From Litoreibacter ponti (GTDB taxonomy: Bacteria > Pseudomonadota > Alphaproteobacteria > Rhodobacterales > Rhodobacteraceae): a DNA stretch of 64,000 nucleotides. The number at the start of each line of letters is the position of its first letter. The first letter of the stretch is position 1. Where the stretch lies: contig NZ_QBKS01000001.1 in the NCBI RefSeq assembly GCF_003054285.1, positions 2,480,001 to 2,544,000 of the forward strand. The letters are read 5' to 3'. This document shows positions 8,551 to 17,674 of this stretch, in pieces. The notes under the pieces are model-generated. The model worked only from the letters and a program-made list of their open reading frames with translations. It was not told where the DNA came from and did no database searches. Made by a program: the position numbers and the translations under genes.

Positions 8551-9003
8551 ATGACCGACCTTCTGGCAATTTTGTATCCGTGGACGAAGAGCTTGCATGT
8601 GATCTCCGTGATCGCATGGATGGCTGGTTTGTTCTATTTGCCAAGACTGTTTGTGCATCACACGGAGCGAGTCACTGTGGGATCCGAGACGGACCAGTTG
8701 TTTCAGATGATGGAGATGAAGCTGCTGCGCTTGATCATGAACCCGGCGATGATCGCCACATGGGTATTTGGTCTTTGCCTTGTCTTCACTCCGGGGATCG
8801 TTGACTGGTCCGACGCTTGGCCTTGGCTCAAGGCTGGTGCCGTGCTGGCGATGACGTGGTTTCATCATTGGCTTGGACTGCGGCGCAAGGAATTTGTCGC
8901 GGGCGCGAATACCCGGCCTGGTCGCACCTACCGGCTGATGAACGAGGTGCCGACCGTCCTGATGATCGTGATCGTCGTGATGGTGATTGCCCGGCCGCTT
9001 TGA
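8551..9003 (+). CDS. hemJ: Protoporphyrinogen IX oxidase HemJ
   Basis: 150 residues with four membrane helices. The N-terminal pattern TKSLHVISVIAWMAGLFYLPRLFVHH contains the conserved His and Arg of the HemJ family (quoted part only for orientation; key residues are His20, Trp24, Arg32 and His35-36 by count). HemJ oxidises protoporphyrinogen IX to protoporphyrin IX in the inner membrane and replaces HemG/HemY in many alphaproteobacteria. First gene rightward of the candidate origin and 128 bases before rho. A purine-rich AAGAAGGAAGG segment about 20 bases upstream may help translation. Confidence 0.9.
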   Translation: MTDLLAILYPWTKSLHVISVIAWMAGLFYLPRLFVHHTERVTVGSETDQLFQMMEMKLLRLIMNPAMIATWVFGLCLVFTPGIVDWSDAWPWLKAGAVLAMTWFHHWLGLRRKEFVAGANTRPGRTYRLMNEVPTVLMIVIVVMVIARPL

Positions 9004-9131
9004 TCTCGATTGACTCGCAGGGGGTCTGACTGTTAGGCCCAACCACACGCGGCCGTCCGGTCGTTGTGACCCCCGAATTCTACATTCCTGCTGCGGCCCC
9101 TGATGCCGCCTGATCTATTGGATGATCCTGC

Positions 9132-10403
9132 ATGTCTGACGACAAACTGAATCTCGCTGACCTCAAGAAGAATAGCCCGGCCGAACTGGTCGCGATGGCC
9201 GAGGAGCTGGAGATCGAAAACGCATCGACGATGCGCAAGGGCGATATCATGTTCGCCATTCTCAAAGAGCGTGCCGAAGAGGGCTGGGAAATTTCGGGCG
9301 ACGGCGTGCTTGAAGTTCTGCAGGACGGCTTCGGCTTCCTGCGCTCGCCGGAGGCGAACTACCTGCCCGGCCCCGATGATATCTATGTCTCGCCGGAGAT
9401 GATCCGGAAATTCTCTCTGCGGACCGGTGATACTGTCGAAGGTGTGATGAGCGCACCGGGTGAGAACGAGCGTTATTTCGCGATTACCTCGGTCACTCAG
9501 ATCAACTTTGAGGAACCTGAAAAGGCGCGCCACAAGGTGTCCTTTGATAACCTGACACCGCTCTACCCGGACGAGCGTCTGACGATGGAGCTGAAGGATC
9601 CGACGGTCAAAGACCGCTCTGCGCGGATCATCGACCTTGTGGCGCCGATCGGTAAAGGTCAACGCTCCCTGATCGTCGCCCCGCCGCGCACCGGTAAGAC
9701 CGTGCTGCTGCAGAACATCGCCAAGTCGATCGAAGAGAACCATCCCGAATGCTATCTGATCGTGCTGCTCATCGACGAGCGCCCGGAAGAGGTGACCGAC
9801 ATGCAGCGCTCTGTGAAGGGCGAGGTCGTGTCCTCGACCTTTGACGAGCCTGCCACGCGCCACGTGGGTGTCTCAGAGATGGTGATCGAGAAGGCCAAGC
9901 GCTTGGTCGAACACAAGCGCGACGTCGTGATTTTGCTAGACTCGATCACGCGACTGGGCCGCGCGTTCAACACGGTTGTTCCGTCCTCGGGCAAGGTTCT
10001 GACCGGTGGTGTGGATGCAAACGCGTTGCAGCGTCCCAAGCGCTTTTTCGGGGCGGCACGGAACATCGAAGAAGGTGGCTCCCTGACAATCATCGCGACT
10101 GCGCTGATCGACACCGGGTCGCGGATGGACGAGGTGATCTTCGAGGAATTCAAAGGTACCGGTAACTCCGAGATTGTCCTGGACCGCAAGGTCGCCGATA
10201 AGCGCGTCTTCCCGGCCATGGATATTCTTAAATCAGGCACGCGGAAGGAAGAGCTGCTGGTTGACAAGAACGACCTTCAGAAAACCTTCGTTCTGCGCCG
10301 TATTCTGAACCCGATGGGGACTACTGATGCCATCGAGTTCCTGATCGGCAAGTTGAAGCAAACCAAATCTAATTCTGATTTCTTCGACTCCATGAACACC
10401 TGA
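9132..10403 (+). CDS. rho: Transcription termination factor Rho
   Basis: 423 residues. Rho is a hexameric RNA-dependent ATPase that ends transcription at C-rich unstructured sites. Seen: N-terminal Rho-N helices (LADLKKNSPAELVAMAEEL), the RNA-binding OSB fold with DGFGFLR, Walker A APPRTGKT near residue 180, Walker B VILLDSITR near 265 and the Q/R-loop region. Length matches the family. The many convergent genes in this window lacking room for a hairpin terminator would rely on this factor. Confidence 0.97.
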   Translation: MSDDKLNLADLKKNSPAELVAMAEELEIENASTMRKGDIMFAILKERAEEGWEISGDGVLEVLQDGFGFLRSPEANYLPGPDDIYVSPEMIRKFSLRTGDTVEGVMSAPGENERYFAITSVTQINFEEPEKARHKVSFDNLTPLYPDERLTMELKDPTVKDRSARIIDLVAPIGKGQRSLIVAPPRTGKTVLLQNIAKSIEENHPECYLIVLLIDERPEEVTDMQRSVKGEVVSSTFDEPATRHVGVSEMVIEKAKRLVEHKRDVVILLDSITRLGRAFNTVVPSSGKVLTGGVDANALQRPKRFFGAARNIEEGGSLTIIATALIDTGSRMDEVIFEEFKGTGNSEIVLDRKVADKRVFPAMDILKSGTRKEELLVDKNDLQKTFVLRRILNPMGTTDAIEFLIGKLKQTKSNSDFFDSMNT

Positions 10404-10406
10404 TTT

Positions 10407-10420
10407 CTGTTTAAAAACAG
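10407..10420. repeat. 14-bp perfect palindrome between rho and mnmE
   Basis: CTGTTTAAAAACAG: arms CTGTTT and AAACAG around AA. It sits between the rho stop (10403) and the mnmE start (10435). Too short and too AT-rich a stem for a strong terminator; could be an operator for mnmE or chance. Confidence 0.4.
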
Positions 10421-10434
10421 AAGGTTAATTGAAA

Positions 10435-11715
10435 ATGGATACGATTTTCGCACTGGCAACGGCGCGAGGCAAAGCGGGCGTTGCCATCGTGCGCGTTTCG
10501 GGTCCTAGCGCGTTTGAGACGGCGCGGCAGCTTGCCCGGATAGAGCCCCAACCACGAACGTCTGCCCTTGCGCTCCTCAAGGACGGGGACGGTGTGCTAC
10601 TTGATCAAGCGCTTGTTCTTTCTTTTGCCGCGGGTGCGAGCTTCACTGGCGAGGATGTGGTCGAATTTCACCTCCATGGCAGCCCGGCAATTGTGGCGGC
10701 GGTGTTGGCATATCTCGCAGACATTGGTGGATGCCGCCTGGCGGAACCCGGTGAGTTTACGCGTCGCGCATTGGAGAACGGGTGCCTTGATTTGGCGCAG
10801 GTTGAAGGTCTTGCCGATCTGATTGACGCCGAAACTGAGGCGCAGCGTCGCCAGGCAGTTCGCGTTTTCAACGGGGCTTTGGGCGCCAAGGCTGATGAAT
10901 GGCGAGCTGATTTGATCCGGGCCGCGGCCCTGCTGGAAGCCACAATCGATTTCGCCGATGAAGACGTACCCGTGGATGTTACGCCCGAAGTGACCACTCT
11001 GATCGAGCGCGTTGCTGCTGGTCTGAATGAGCAGGCCGCGGGCGTGAGGATGGCCGAACGCATTCGGGATGGGTTTGAGATTGCCATTGTTGGACGACCG
11101 AACGTGGGTAAGTCGACGCTGCTGAACGCATTGGCGGGGCGCGAGGCCGCCATCACCTCATCGATTGCAGGCACGACCCGGGACGTGATCGAAGTGCGGA
11201 TGGACCTCAAAGGGCTACCGGTGACTATTCTGGATACCGCTGGCCTCCGTTCCACCCAAGATGAGGTTGAGCGGATTGGTGTTGATCGCGCGATTGCACG
11301 CGCTCGGGACGCCGATCTACGTGTATTTCTCACAGACGAAACGGGTAGACCTGATCTGATGACACCGTCGGATGGCGATATCGTCATACGTGGCAAGGCC
11401 GATCTCGGTGGACAAGGTGTGTCTGGGTTAACTGGTATGGGTGTCTCAGAGCTTTTGGATCAAGCCTATCAAGTGCTTGCCGAGCGGGCGTCCAATGCTG
11501 GTCTGGCCATTCGGGAGCGGCATCGAATTGCGCTGATCAAGGCATCGGATGCCTTGACGAATTGCGCAGCAGAACTCAGCTACGGTATGGATCGCGCAGA
11601 AGTCGCAGCGGAAGAACTGCGGATCGCTGTTCGGGCTCTTGAAAGTATGATAGGCCGCGTGGATGTCGAATCCGTGCTGGATGAGATTTTCGCGAGCTTT
11701 TGTCTGGGCAAGTAG
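10435..11715 (+). CDS. mnmE: tRNA uridine-5-carboxymethylaminomethyl(34) synthesis GTPase MnmE
   Basis: 426 residues. MnmE with MnmG installs the cmnm5/nm5 group on wobble uridine 34 of several tRNAs. Seen: N-terminal folate-binding domain (DTIFALATARGKAGVAIVR; FTGEDVVEFHLHGSPA), a G domain inserted in the helical domain with P-loop GRPNVGKST near residue 223 and DTAGLR, and the conserved C-terminal FCLGK whose Cys is catalytic. I chose ATG 10435 over the TTG six bases earlier because AGAAGG lies 10 bases upstream. Directly followed by its partner mnmG. Confidence 0.95.
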   Translation: MDTIFALATARGKAGVAIVRVSGPSAFETARQLARIEPQPRTSALALLKDGDGVLLDQALVLSFAAGASFTGEDVVEFHLHGSPAIVAAVLAYLADIGGCRLAEPGEFTRRALENGCLDLAQVEGLADLIDAETEAQRRQAVRVFNGALGAKADEWRADLIRAAALLEATIDFADEDVPVDVTPEVTTLIERVAAGLNEQAAGVRMAERIRDGFEIAIVGRPNVGKSTLLNALAGREAAITSSIAGTTRDVIEVRMDLKGLPVTILDTAGLRSTQDEVERIGVDRAIARARDADLRVFLTDETGRPDLMTPSDGDIVIRGKADLGGQGVSGLTGMGVSELLDQAYQVLAERASNAGLAIRERHRIALIKASDALTNCAAELSYGMDRAEVAAEELRIAVRALESMIGRVDVESVLDEIFASFCLGK

Positions 11716-11717
11716 GA

Positions 11718-13592
11718 GTGTTTCACGTGAAACATTCAGATTTTGATGTTGTTGTTATTGGCGGCGGCCACGCCGGCACTGAGGCTGCGCATGCTGCGGC
11801 TAGAACAGGTGCGCGTACAGGCTTGATCACACAGAAGGCCGATACCATCGGCGTCATGTCTTGTAATCCAGCAATTGGTGGGCTCGGAAAAGGCCACCTC
11901 GTGCGCGAAATCGATGCCTTGGACGGTATCATGGGCCTTGCAGCGGACGCGGCGGGTATACAATTTCGCCTCCTTAATCGGAGGAAAGGCCCTGCGGTAC
12001 AGGGTCCAAGGGCGCAGGCTGATCGCGATCTTTACAAATCTGCTGTTCAGAATCTGATCAATTCGCAAGAAAATCTCTCGGTCCTTGAGGCGCAGGTCGA
12101 TGATCTCATGATGGAGGGCTCGACCGTCGTGGGCGTGATTCTGTCCGATGGATCGGAAATTCGTGCCCGTGCGTTTGTTTTGACGACAGGCACATTCTTG
12201 CGTGGTGTCATCCACATTGGTGATGTATCGAGGCCCGGCGGACGCATCGGCGATGCGCCAGTCATCAAGTTGGCAGAGCGCATAGATGGGTTCGGTCTAA
12301 AAATGGGCCGATTGAAGACCGGCACCCCTCCCCGCCTGGACACGCGCACGATCGATTGGGCGCAGCTCGAAATGCAACCGGGCGATGATATTCCGACGCT
12401 CTTCTCGTTTCTCTCCAATACGCCGCAAGCCAAGCAAATCTCCTGCGGGATCACGCATACGAACGAGAAAACGCACGATCTGATCCGGTCAAACCTTGAA
12501 AAGTCGGCGATGTATGGCGGTCATATTGATGGGGTTGGACCGCGATACTGCCCATCCATTGAGGACAAAGTTGTTCGGTTTGCTGAGAAAACCTCTCATC
12601 AGGTGTTCTTGGAGCCGGAGGGCCTAGACAGTAATGCGGTATATCCCAACGGTATTTCGACGTCTCTTCCGGTGGACGTACAAGAAGCTTATGTCGCCTC
12701 AATTGCCGGGCTTGAGGGTGCCAAGATCCTTCAACCTGGTTATGCGATTGAGTACGACTACGTCGATCCGCGGTCACTAAAACAAACCTTGGAGCTCCGC
12801 GACGTAGGCGGTCTTTTCTTGGCCGGACAGATTAACGGCACAACGGGGTACGAAGAAGCCGGCGCACAAGGATTGATGGCAGGTGTGAATGCTGCTCTGT
12901 CCACTCGGCACGCTGACCCGTTCGTTCTGGACCGCTCTGATGCTTACATCGGCGTCATGATTGATGACTTAGTCACGCGCGGGGTTCAGGAGCCCTACCG
13001 GATGTTCACGTCTCGGGCGGAATTTCGAATGTCCCTGCGCGCGGATAATGCCGACCAACGCCTTACGGCGCTTGGCACAAAGATTGGGTGCGTTGGTTTA
13101 GATCGCGCTAAGGTTTTCAGCCGGAAGCTTGACGCTCTCCAGAAAATGCGAAGCGTGCTGTCTGCGGTTCGGGTTTCCCCTCAGGAAGCTGAGCAGGCTG
13201 GGATTGAGGTCAAAAAGGACGGAAAGCGGCGCAGTGGTCTAGAGCTTCTGTCTCTTCCTAATGTTTCAGTAGCGGATTTGAGCGAGCTTTTTGAACTACC
13301 TTCTGATTTCGATTGCGAGGTTATCGCTCAGGTCGAGCGGGATGCTCTTTACTCAAGCTATATTGAGCGGCAGCGGCAAGATGCCGAAGCTCTGCGCAGA
13401 GATGCGTCTACTGTTATTCCCGCAGATCTGGATTTTGATGCTCTAAGCGGTTTGTCCAATGAACTTCGAGGCAAGCTTGAACTTGCACGCCCGGAAAACC
13501 TTGCACAAGCGGCCAAGATTGACGGAATCACGCCTGCAGCACTCACCCTTATTCTTGCGCATATCAAGAAAACCCTGTCGAAAGCGTCGTGA
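11718..13592 (+). CDS. mnmG: tRNA uridine-5-carboxymethylaminomethyl(34) synthesis enzyme MnmG
   Basis: 624 residues; FAD-binding partner of MnmE in tRNA U34 modification. The dinucleotide-binding motif GGGHAGTEAAHAAAR is at residues 15-30; RLKTGTPPR and NGTTGYEEAGAQG are family signatures. Other members of this order often begin MFHVKH because the parS site is coded there; here the equivalent codon is GTG (11718). A second in-frame GTG at 11727 has AGGAG eight bases upstream and may be the real start (MKHSDFD). The first bases form a perfect parS site. The stop overlaps the rsmG start. Confidence 0.95.
   Translation: MFHVKHSDFDVVVIGGGHAGTEAAHAAARTGARTGLITQKADTIGVMSCNPAIGGLGKGHLVREIDALDGIMGLAADAAGIQFRLLNRRKGPAVQGPRAQADRDLYKSAVQNLINSQENLSVLEAQVDDLMMEGSTVVGVILSDGSEIRARAFVLTTGTFLRGVIHIGDVSRPGGRIGDAPVIKLAERIDGFGLKMGRLKTGTPPRLDTRTIDWAQLEMQPGDDIPTLFSFLSNTPQAKQISCGITHTNEKTHDLIRSNLEKSAMYGGHIDGVGPRYCPSIEDKVVRFAEKTSHQVFLEPEGLDSNAVYPNGISTSLPVDVQEAYVASIAGLEGAKILQPGYAIEYDYVDPRSLKQTLELRDVGGLFLAGQINGTTGYEEAGAQGLMAGVNAALSTRHADPFVLDRSDAYIGVMIDDLVTRGVQEPYRMFTSRAEFRMSLRADNADQRLTALGTKIGCVGLDRAKVFSRKLDALQKMRSVLSAVRVSPQEAEQAGIEVKKDGKRRSGLELLSLPNVSVADLSELFELPSDFDCEVIAQVERDALYSSYIERQRQDAEALRRDASTVIPADLDFDALSGLSNELRGKLELARPENLAQAAKIDGITPAALTLILAHIKKTLSKAS
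11719..11734. promoter_or_regulatory. parS: parS centromere site 1
   Basis: Perfect 16-bp palindrome TGTTTCACGTGAAACA, the chromosomal ParB binding site. It lies within the first codons of mnmG, 3.3 kb from parB and about 3.4 kb from the candidate origin. ParB loads here as a CTP-dependent sliding clamp. Confidence 0.95.
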
Positions 13593-14218
13593 TGCCTGAC
13601 GGATTGGAGCGCTTCCGGGCGTGTTTCGATGTTTCACGTGAAACATTGAAACGCCTAGAGCAGTACGAGGCGTTGATTCGAAAGTGGTCGAGATCAATAA
13701 ATTTAGTCTCAAAGCCTACGCTTCAAGAAGTGTGGGACCGCCATTTCATGGATTCTGCACAAGTTTTCATGCACGTCGGGAGCGAGAATGTAATCGCCGA
13801 TCTGGGGTCCGGAGGAGGATTTCCTGGCGTGGTCTTGGCCATAATGGCAAAGGACAGCCGCCCCGAGATACGAATTGTCTTGGTAGAATCCGACGCTCGG
13901 AAATCCGCCTTTCTTTTGACAGCTGTCAGAGAGTTAGGTTTGAACGTAGAAGTCAGAACAGATCGGATCGAGATGACGCCGGCGCTCCAAGCAGATCTCA
14001 TAACAGCACGGGCCTTGGCCAGCCTCGACCAGCTTTGTGGTTTTGCCCATCATCATCTAAACGAATCCGGTCGCGCGCTATTTTTAAAGGGCGCTCGCTA
14101 TCAACAAGAGGTGGACTTGGCCCAAGCAAAATGGGATTTTGACCTCACGATTCATCCGAGCATCACCAATAGCGACGCCGCGCTGCTGGAACTCCAAAAT
14201 TTGAGGCCAAAGAGCTAA
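13592..14218 (+). CDS. rsmG: 16S rRNA (guanine(527)-N7)-methyltransferase RsmG
   Basis: 208 residues. RsmG (GidB) methylates G527 of 16S rRNA using SAM. Seen: N-terminal helical part with RKWSRSINLVSKPT and the SAM-binding loop ADLGSGGGFPGVV near residue 70, then VESDARKSAFL. ATG 13592 overlaps the mnmG stop (TGATG). The DVSRETLKRL segment near residue 13 is coded by the second parS site. The downstream parA starts on the base after the stop. Confidence 0.94.
   Translation: MPDGLERFRACFDVSRETLKRLEQYEALIRKWSRSINLVSKPTLQEVWDRHFMDSAQVFMHVGSENVIADLGSGGGFPGVVLAIMAKDSRPEIRIVLVESDARKSAFLLTAVRELGLNVEVRTDRIEMTPALQADLITARALASLDQLCGFAHHHLNESGRALFLKGARYQQEVDLAQAKWDFDLTIHPSITNSDAALLELQNLRPKS
13630..13645. 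promoter_or_regulatory. parS: parS centromere site 2
   Basis: Second perfect TGTTTCACGTGAAACA, within the rsmG coding sequence, flanked by A and T to give an 18-bp palindrome as at the first site (there flanked by G and T). Distance between the two sites is 1.9 kb. Confidence 0.95.
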
Positions 14219-15019
14219 ATGGACGCGAAGCGACCACGAATTATCTCCATTGCAAACCAGAAAGGCGGCGTCGGAAAAACGACGACGACGATCAATCTTG
14301 GTGCTGCGCTGGCCGCTCAGGGCTTAAATGTTGCTCTCATTGATTTGGACCCACAGGGCAATGCCTCCACCGGGCTTGGGATCGAGCAATCCGACCGCGA
14401 GCTGACCACGTATGACCTTTTGCTTCAGGACACACCCCTGTCAGACGTTTTAAGAGAGACAGAAGTGCCGGGGTTGAAAATATCGCCCGCCACAACGGAT
14501 TTAAGCTCAGCTGATCTGGAAATGGTCACAAGCGCGCGCCGCATATTTCTGATGAAGGACGCCCTCGCCGCTTCCAATACTGAAAACCTGGACCTCGACT
14601 ATATCCTCATCGACTGTCCTCCATCGCTTAATTTGCTGACGCTGAACGCGATGGTGGCATCGGACTCGGTCTTGGTACCACTGCAAGCTGAGTTCTTTGC
14701 GCTGGAAGGATTATCGCAGCTTATGCTGTCCGTTCGTGAAATCCGCGAGACGGCAAATTCCAAGCTACGATTAGAAGGTGTTGTGTTGACTATGTATGAC
14801 AAACGCAACAACTTGTGTCATCACGTAGAAATGGATGTTCGCGAAAACCTACGGGACCTGGTGTTCAAGACGATGATTCCGCGCAATGTTAGGCTGAGCG
14901 AGGCGCCATCTTACGGGCTTCCGGTCATTAACTATGATCCCGTATCTCAAGGGGCCGTTGCGTACAAAGCTTTGGCGAACGAGATCCAATCGCGTCATAA
15001 AATAGAAGGGCAAGTATAA
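14219..15019 (+). CDS. parA: Chromosome partitioning ATPase ParA (Soj)
   Basis: 266 residues. ParA binds DNA non-specifically as an ATP dimer and moves ParB-parS complexes. The deviant Walker A KGGVGKTTT is at residues 15-23 with the signature Lys, Walker A' LIDLDPQGNAST follows near residue 40, and Walker B ILIDCPPSLN near residue 130. Start is immediately adjacent to the rsmG stop and the stop is adjacent to the parB start, consistent with a tight mnmE-mnmG-rsmG-parA-parB operon. Confidence 0.97.
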   Translation: MDAKRPRIISIANQKGGVGKTTTTINLGAALAAQGLNVALIDLDPQGNASTGLGIEQSDRELTTYDLLLQDTPLSDVLRETEVPGLKISPATTDLSSADLEMVTSARRIFLMKDALAASNTENLDLDYILIDCPPSLNLLTLNAMVASDSVLVPLQAEFFALEGLSQLMLSVREIRETANSKLRLEGVVLTMYDKRNNLCHHVEMDVRENLRDLVFKTMIPRNVRLSEAPSYGLPVINYDPVSQGAVAYKALANEIQSRHKIEGQV

Positions 15020-15916
15020 ATGGCGGAGAAGCGCGAAAAGCGAGGGTTGGGCCGCGGCTTGTCCGCACTTATGGCCGATATCGAAACCCCCAAGGACGTA
15101 GAAACACCGGCACGAGGTGAGGCAGAAAATCGGGTTCCGATCGAAAGGGTCGATCCGAATCCGGATCAGCCGCGCCGCGATTTCGATAGCGATGATTTGA
15201 ACGATCTCGCCGCGTCGATACGCGAGAAAGGGATCATTCAGCCGCTGATTGTGCGCCCGCACCCCAAGGATCGTGGCCGCTTCCAGATCGTGGCGGGTGA
15301 GCGGCGTTGGCGGGCCGCCCAGCTTGCCAAAGTGCATGAAGTCCCGGTCGTCGTCCGCGAGATGGACGATACCGAAGTTCTGGAAATCGCGATTATCGAG
15401 AACATTCAGCGTGCAGACCTCAACCCCGTTGAAGAAGCGCTTGGCTTCCGGCAGCTGCAAGACCGGTTCGGGCATACGCAGGAACAACTTGCCACAGCCT
15501 TGGGGAAAAGCCGCAGTCACATCGCGAACCTGATGCGTTTGCTCAATCTGCCCGAGGACGTGCTGATGCTCTTGCGGGAGGGCAAACTGTCCAGCGGTCA
15601 TGCACGTGCGCTTATCACGTCCGTGGACCCGAGCGGCCTTGCCAGACAGGTCGTGAAGCAAGGTTTGTCTGTGCGCGACACCGAACGCTTGGCGAAGAAG
15701 GGCAAGCCCGATGCAACAGCGAAGGGTCCCAAGACTGGGGCCGCGAAAAAAGATGCTGATACCTTGGCGCTGGAGGGCGACCTTTCAGCAACGCTCCGGA
15801 TGCCCGTGCAGATTAACCATGACTCCGGCAAAGAGAGCGGCGGTGTCACGATCAAATACGCAAATTTCGAGCAGCTAGACGAGATATGTCGCCGCTTGGC
15901 AGCAGTTCAGGGTTAA
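15020..15916 (+). CDS. parB: Chromosome partitioning protein ParB (Spo0J)
   Basis: 298 residues. N-terminal segment GRGLSALMAD probably contacts ParA; the CTP-binding ParB/Srx motif GERRWRA is at residues 93-99; a helix-turn-helix for parS recognition (TQEQLATALGKSRSHIANL) follows near residue 150; the C-terminal dimerisation domain covers roughly 240-298. Acts on the parS sites at 11719 and 13630. Stop interlocks with the hemW stop on ttaa (15913-15916). Confidence 0.96.
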   Translation: MAEKREKRGLGRGLSALMADIETPKDVETPARGEAENRVPIERVDPNPDQPRRDFDSDDLNDLAASIREKGIIQPLIVRPHPKDRGRFQIVAGERRWRAAQLAKVHEVPVVVREMDDTEVLEIAIIENIQRADLNPVEEALGFRQLQDRFGHTQEQLATALGKSRSHIANLMRLLNLPEDVLMLLREGKLSSGHARALITSVDPSGLARQVVKQGLSVRDTERLAKKGKPDATAKGPKTGAAKKDADTLALEGDLSATLRMPVQINHDSGKESGGVTIKYANFEQLDEICRRLAAVQG

Positions 15917-17073
15917 CGCGCCAGCTCAGCAAGAATAGCGTTCAGGAGGATTCGGGATTTCGGCGGAACGACAAGAGTGTCCTTGGTCCTGATAAGACGG
16001 TTTTGATCGATTAAGTTGCTGATTTTATTATCAGAAACTAAATAACGATCGAGCGCGCGAAGGTGCACCAGATCACACCCTTCTTTCAGCCTTAATGACA
16101 TGAGCAAGTATTCGAGCGCCTGTTCTTCGTTTGACAAGACCTCGACCTTGCCGTCACCAGAGCCAGTGTTTTCAACCTGCTCCAGCCATTTTCCGGGCGC
16201 CAAAGGAGTTTCGGTCGCGCATCGTTTACCCTCGATCTCAATACGACCATGGGCGCCGGGTCCGATCCCGGCATAATCACCGCCGCGCCAATAAATCAGG
16301 TTGTGTTGTGACTCCTGACCTTCGCGGGCATGATTGGACACCTCGTAACCACTGAAACCAGCGGTTTCGGTTAGCTCTTGGGTTAATTCATACATATCGG
16401 CGGACGTGTCATCCGACGGAAGCCCACCAAGCTTGCCGCGGGAGAAGCGGTCGCCAAACGCTGTGCCATCCTCGATGGTCAGCTGGTAGAGCGAAAGGTG
16501 GTCGACCGCCATTTCCATCGCGTCCGACAGTTCCGAATGCCAGTCCGCGAGTGTTTGATCCTGACGCGCGTAGATCAGGTCGAAGCTCACACGAGGAAAG
16601 GTTGATCGTGCAATTTCGAAGGCGCTCTTCGCCTCATCCACACTGTGCAGCCTGCCTAACGCTTTCAAATCGCGATTGTTCAGGGCCTGAATGCCCATGG
16701 ACACACGGTTCACGCCGCCATCGCGATAGCCGATGAACCGACCTGCCTCCACCGAGGTTGGATTAGCTTCTAGCGTGATCTCGAGCTCGTTCCGACACCG
16801 CCAATTTCGTTTGATCCGCTCGATCATCGATGCGACCAAATCCGGATCCATCAAGGACGGCGTGCCCCCGCCGAAAAATACCGAGCTGACGACGCAATCC
16901 TTGGTTAACTCGGACATTCGATCGAGTTCCAACAGGTAAGCACGTTTCCAGCGGCTTTGGTCTATATTCGCCGTGACATGGCTGTTGAAGTCGCAATACG
17001 GGCATTTGGCTTGGCAGAACGGCCAGTGGATATAGATCCCGAAACCGCCACGTTGCCAGTTCTTAACGCTCAA
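15913..17073 (-). CDS. hemW: Radical SAM heme chaperone HemW
   Basis: 386 residues. Radical SAM iron-sulfur cysteines CxxxCxxC at residues 20, 24 and 27 (CQAKCPYC), FGGGTPS, and the HNLIYW motif that separates HemW from the coproporphyrinogen dehydrogenase HemN. HemW carries and inserts heme into respiratory proteins. Often annotated as oxygen-independent coproporphyrinogen III oxidase by older pipelines. The start lies 11 bases inside the end of rdgB, the next gene upstream on the same strand. Confidence 0.92.
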   Translation of the reverse strand: MSVKNWQRGGFGIYIHWPFCQAKCPYCDFNSHVTANIDQSRWKRAYLLELDRMSELTKDCVVSSVFFGGGTPSLMDPDLVASMIERIKRNWRCRNELEITLEANPTSVEAGRFIGYRDGGVNRVSMGIQALNNRDLKALGRLHSVDEAKSAFEIARSTFPRVSFDLIYARQDQTLADWHSELSDAMEMAVDHLSLYQLTIEDGTAFGDRFSRGKLGGLPSDDTSADMYELTQELTETAGFSGYEVSNHAREGQESQHNLIYWRGGDYAGIGPGAHGRIEIEGKRCATETPLAPGKWLEQVENTGSGDGKVEVLSNEEQALEYLLMSLRLKEGCDLVHLRALDRYLVSDNKISNLIDQNRLIRTKDTLVVPPKSRILLNAILAELAR

Positions 17074-17671
17074 ACGCTTTCACCAGTTTGGAAAATGCGT
17101 CGGCTCGGTGGCTGATCTTGTTCTTTTCCCAACGATCCATCTCGCCGAACGTCATGTCATAGCCGTTGGGCTTGAAGATCGGGTCATAGCCATGCCCTTG
17201 GTTGCCACGCATCGGCCAGACAATCTCGCCTTCCATCGTGCCCGGAAAGACGTCGTCATGCCCGTCGGGCCAAGCCAGAACGAGCGTACAACAGAACCGT
17301 GCGGTCCAGGGCGCATTCGCCTTAGTCTTCAGGATTTCCTCGTAGGTCTTGGTCATCGCCATCTTGAAATCGCGACCGCTGTCAGTCTCTGCCCAGTCTG
17401 CCGTATAGACGCCGGGCGCGCCGTCGAGGCAGTCGATTTCAATACCGCTGTCATCAGACAGGGCGGGCAAGCCCGTTGCTTTCGCAGCGGCATGGGCCTT
17501 GATCCGGGCATTTCCGACGAAGGTGGTCTCCGTCTCTTCAGGCTCTGGCAGGTTATGTTCCGCGGCTGATGTCGTTCTGATCCCAAAAGGCTCTAACAAG
17601 GCAGAAATCTCTTCCAGCTTGCCTTTGTTGTGGGTCGCCACGAGGACGGTATCGCCGGAGAATTTCCGCAT
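17063..17671 (-). CDS. rdgB: Non-canonical purine NTP pyrophosphatase (RdgB/HAM1)
   Basis: 202 residues. RdgB removes dITP, dXTP and ITP from the nucleotide pool. Seen: N-terminal VLVATHNKGKLEEI with the conserved T-x-N-x-x-K, LSDDSGIEID with the metal/substrate acids, and the C-terminal GYDPIF and ISHRADAF motifs. Middle gene of the leftward rph-rdgB-hemW operon, three bases after the rph stop. The same trio is common in alphaproteobacteria. Confidence 0.95.
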   Translation of the reverse strand: MRKFSGDTVLVATHNKGKLEEISALLEPFGIRTTSAAEHNLPEPEETETTFVGNARIKAHAAAKATGLPALSDDSGIEIDCLDGAPGVYTADWAETDSGRDFKMAMTKTYEEILKTKANAPWTARFCCTLVLAWPDGHDDVFPGTMEGEIVWPMRGNQGHGYDPIFKPNGYDMTFGEMDRWEKNKISHRADAFSKLVKAFER

Positions 17672-17674
17672 GAA

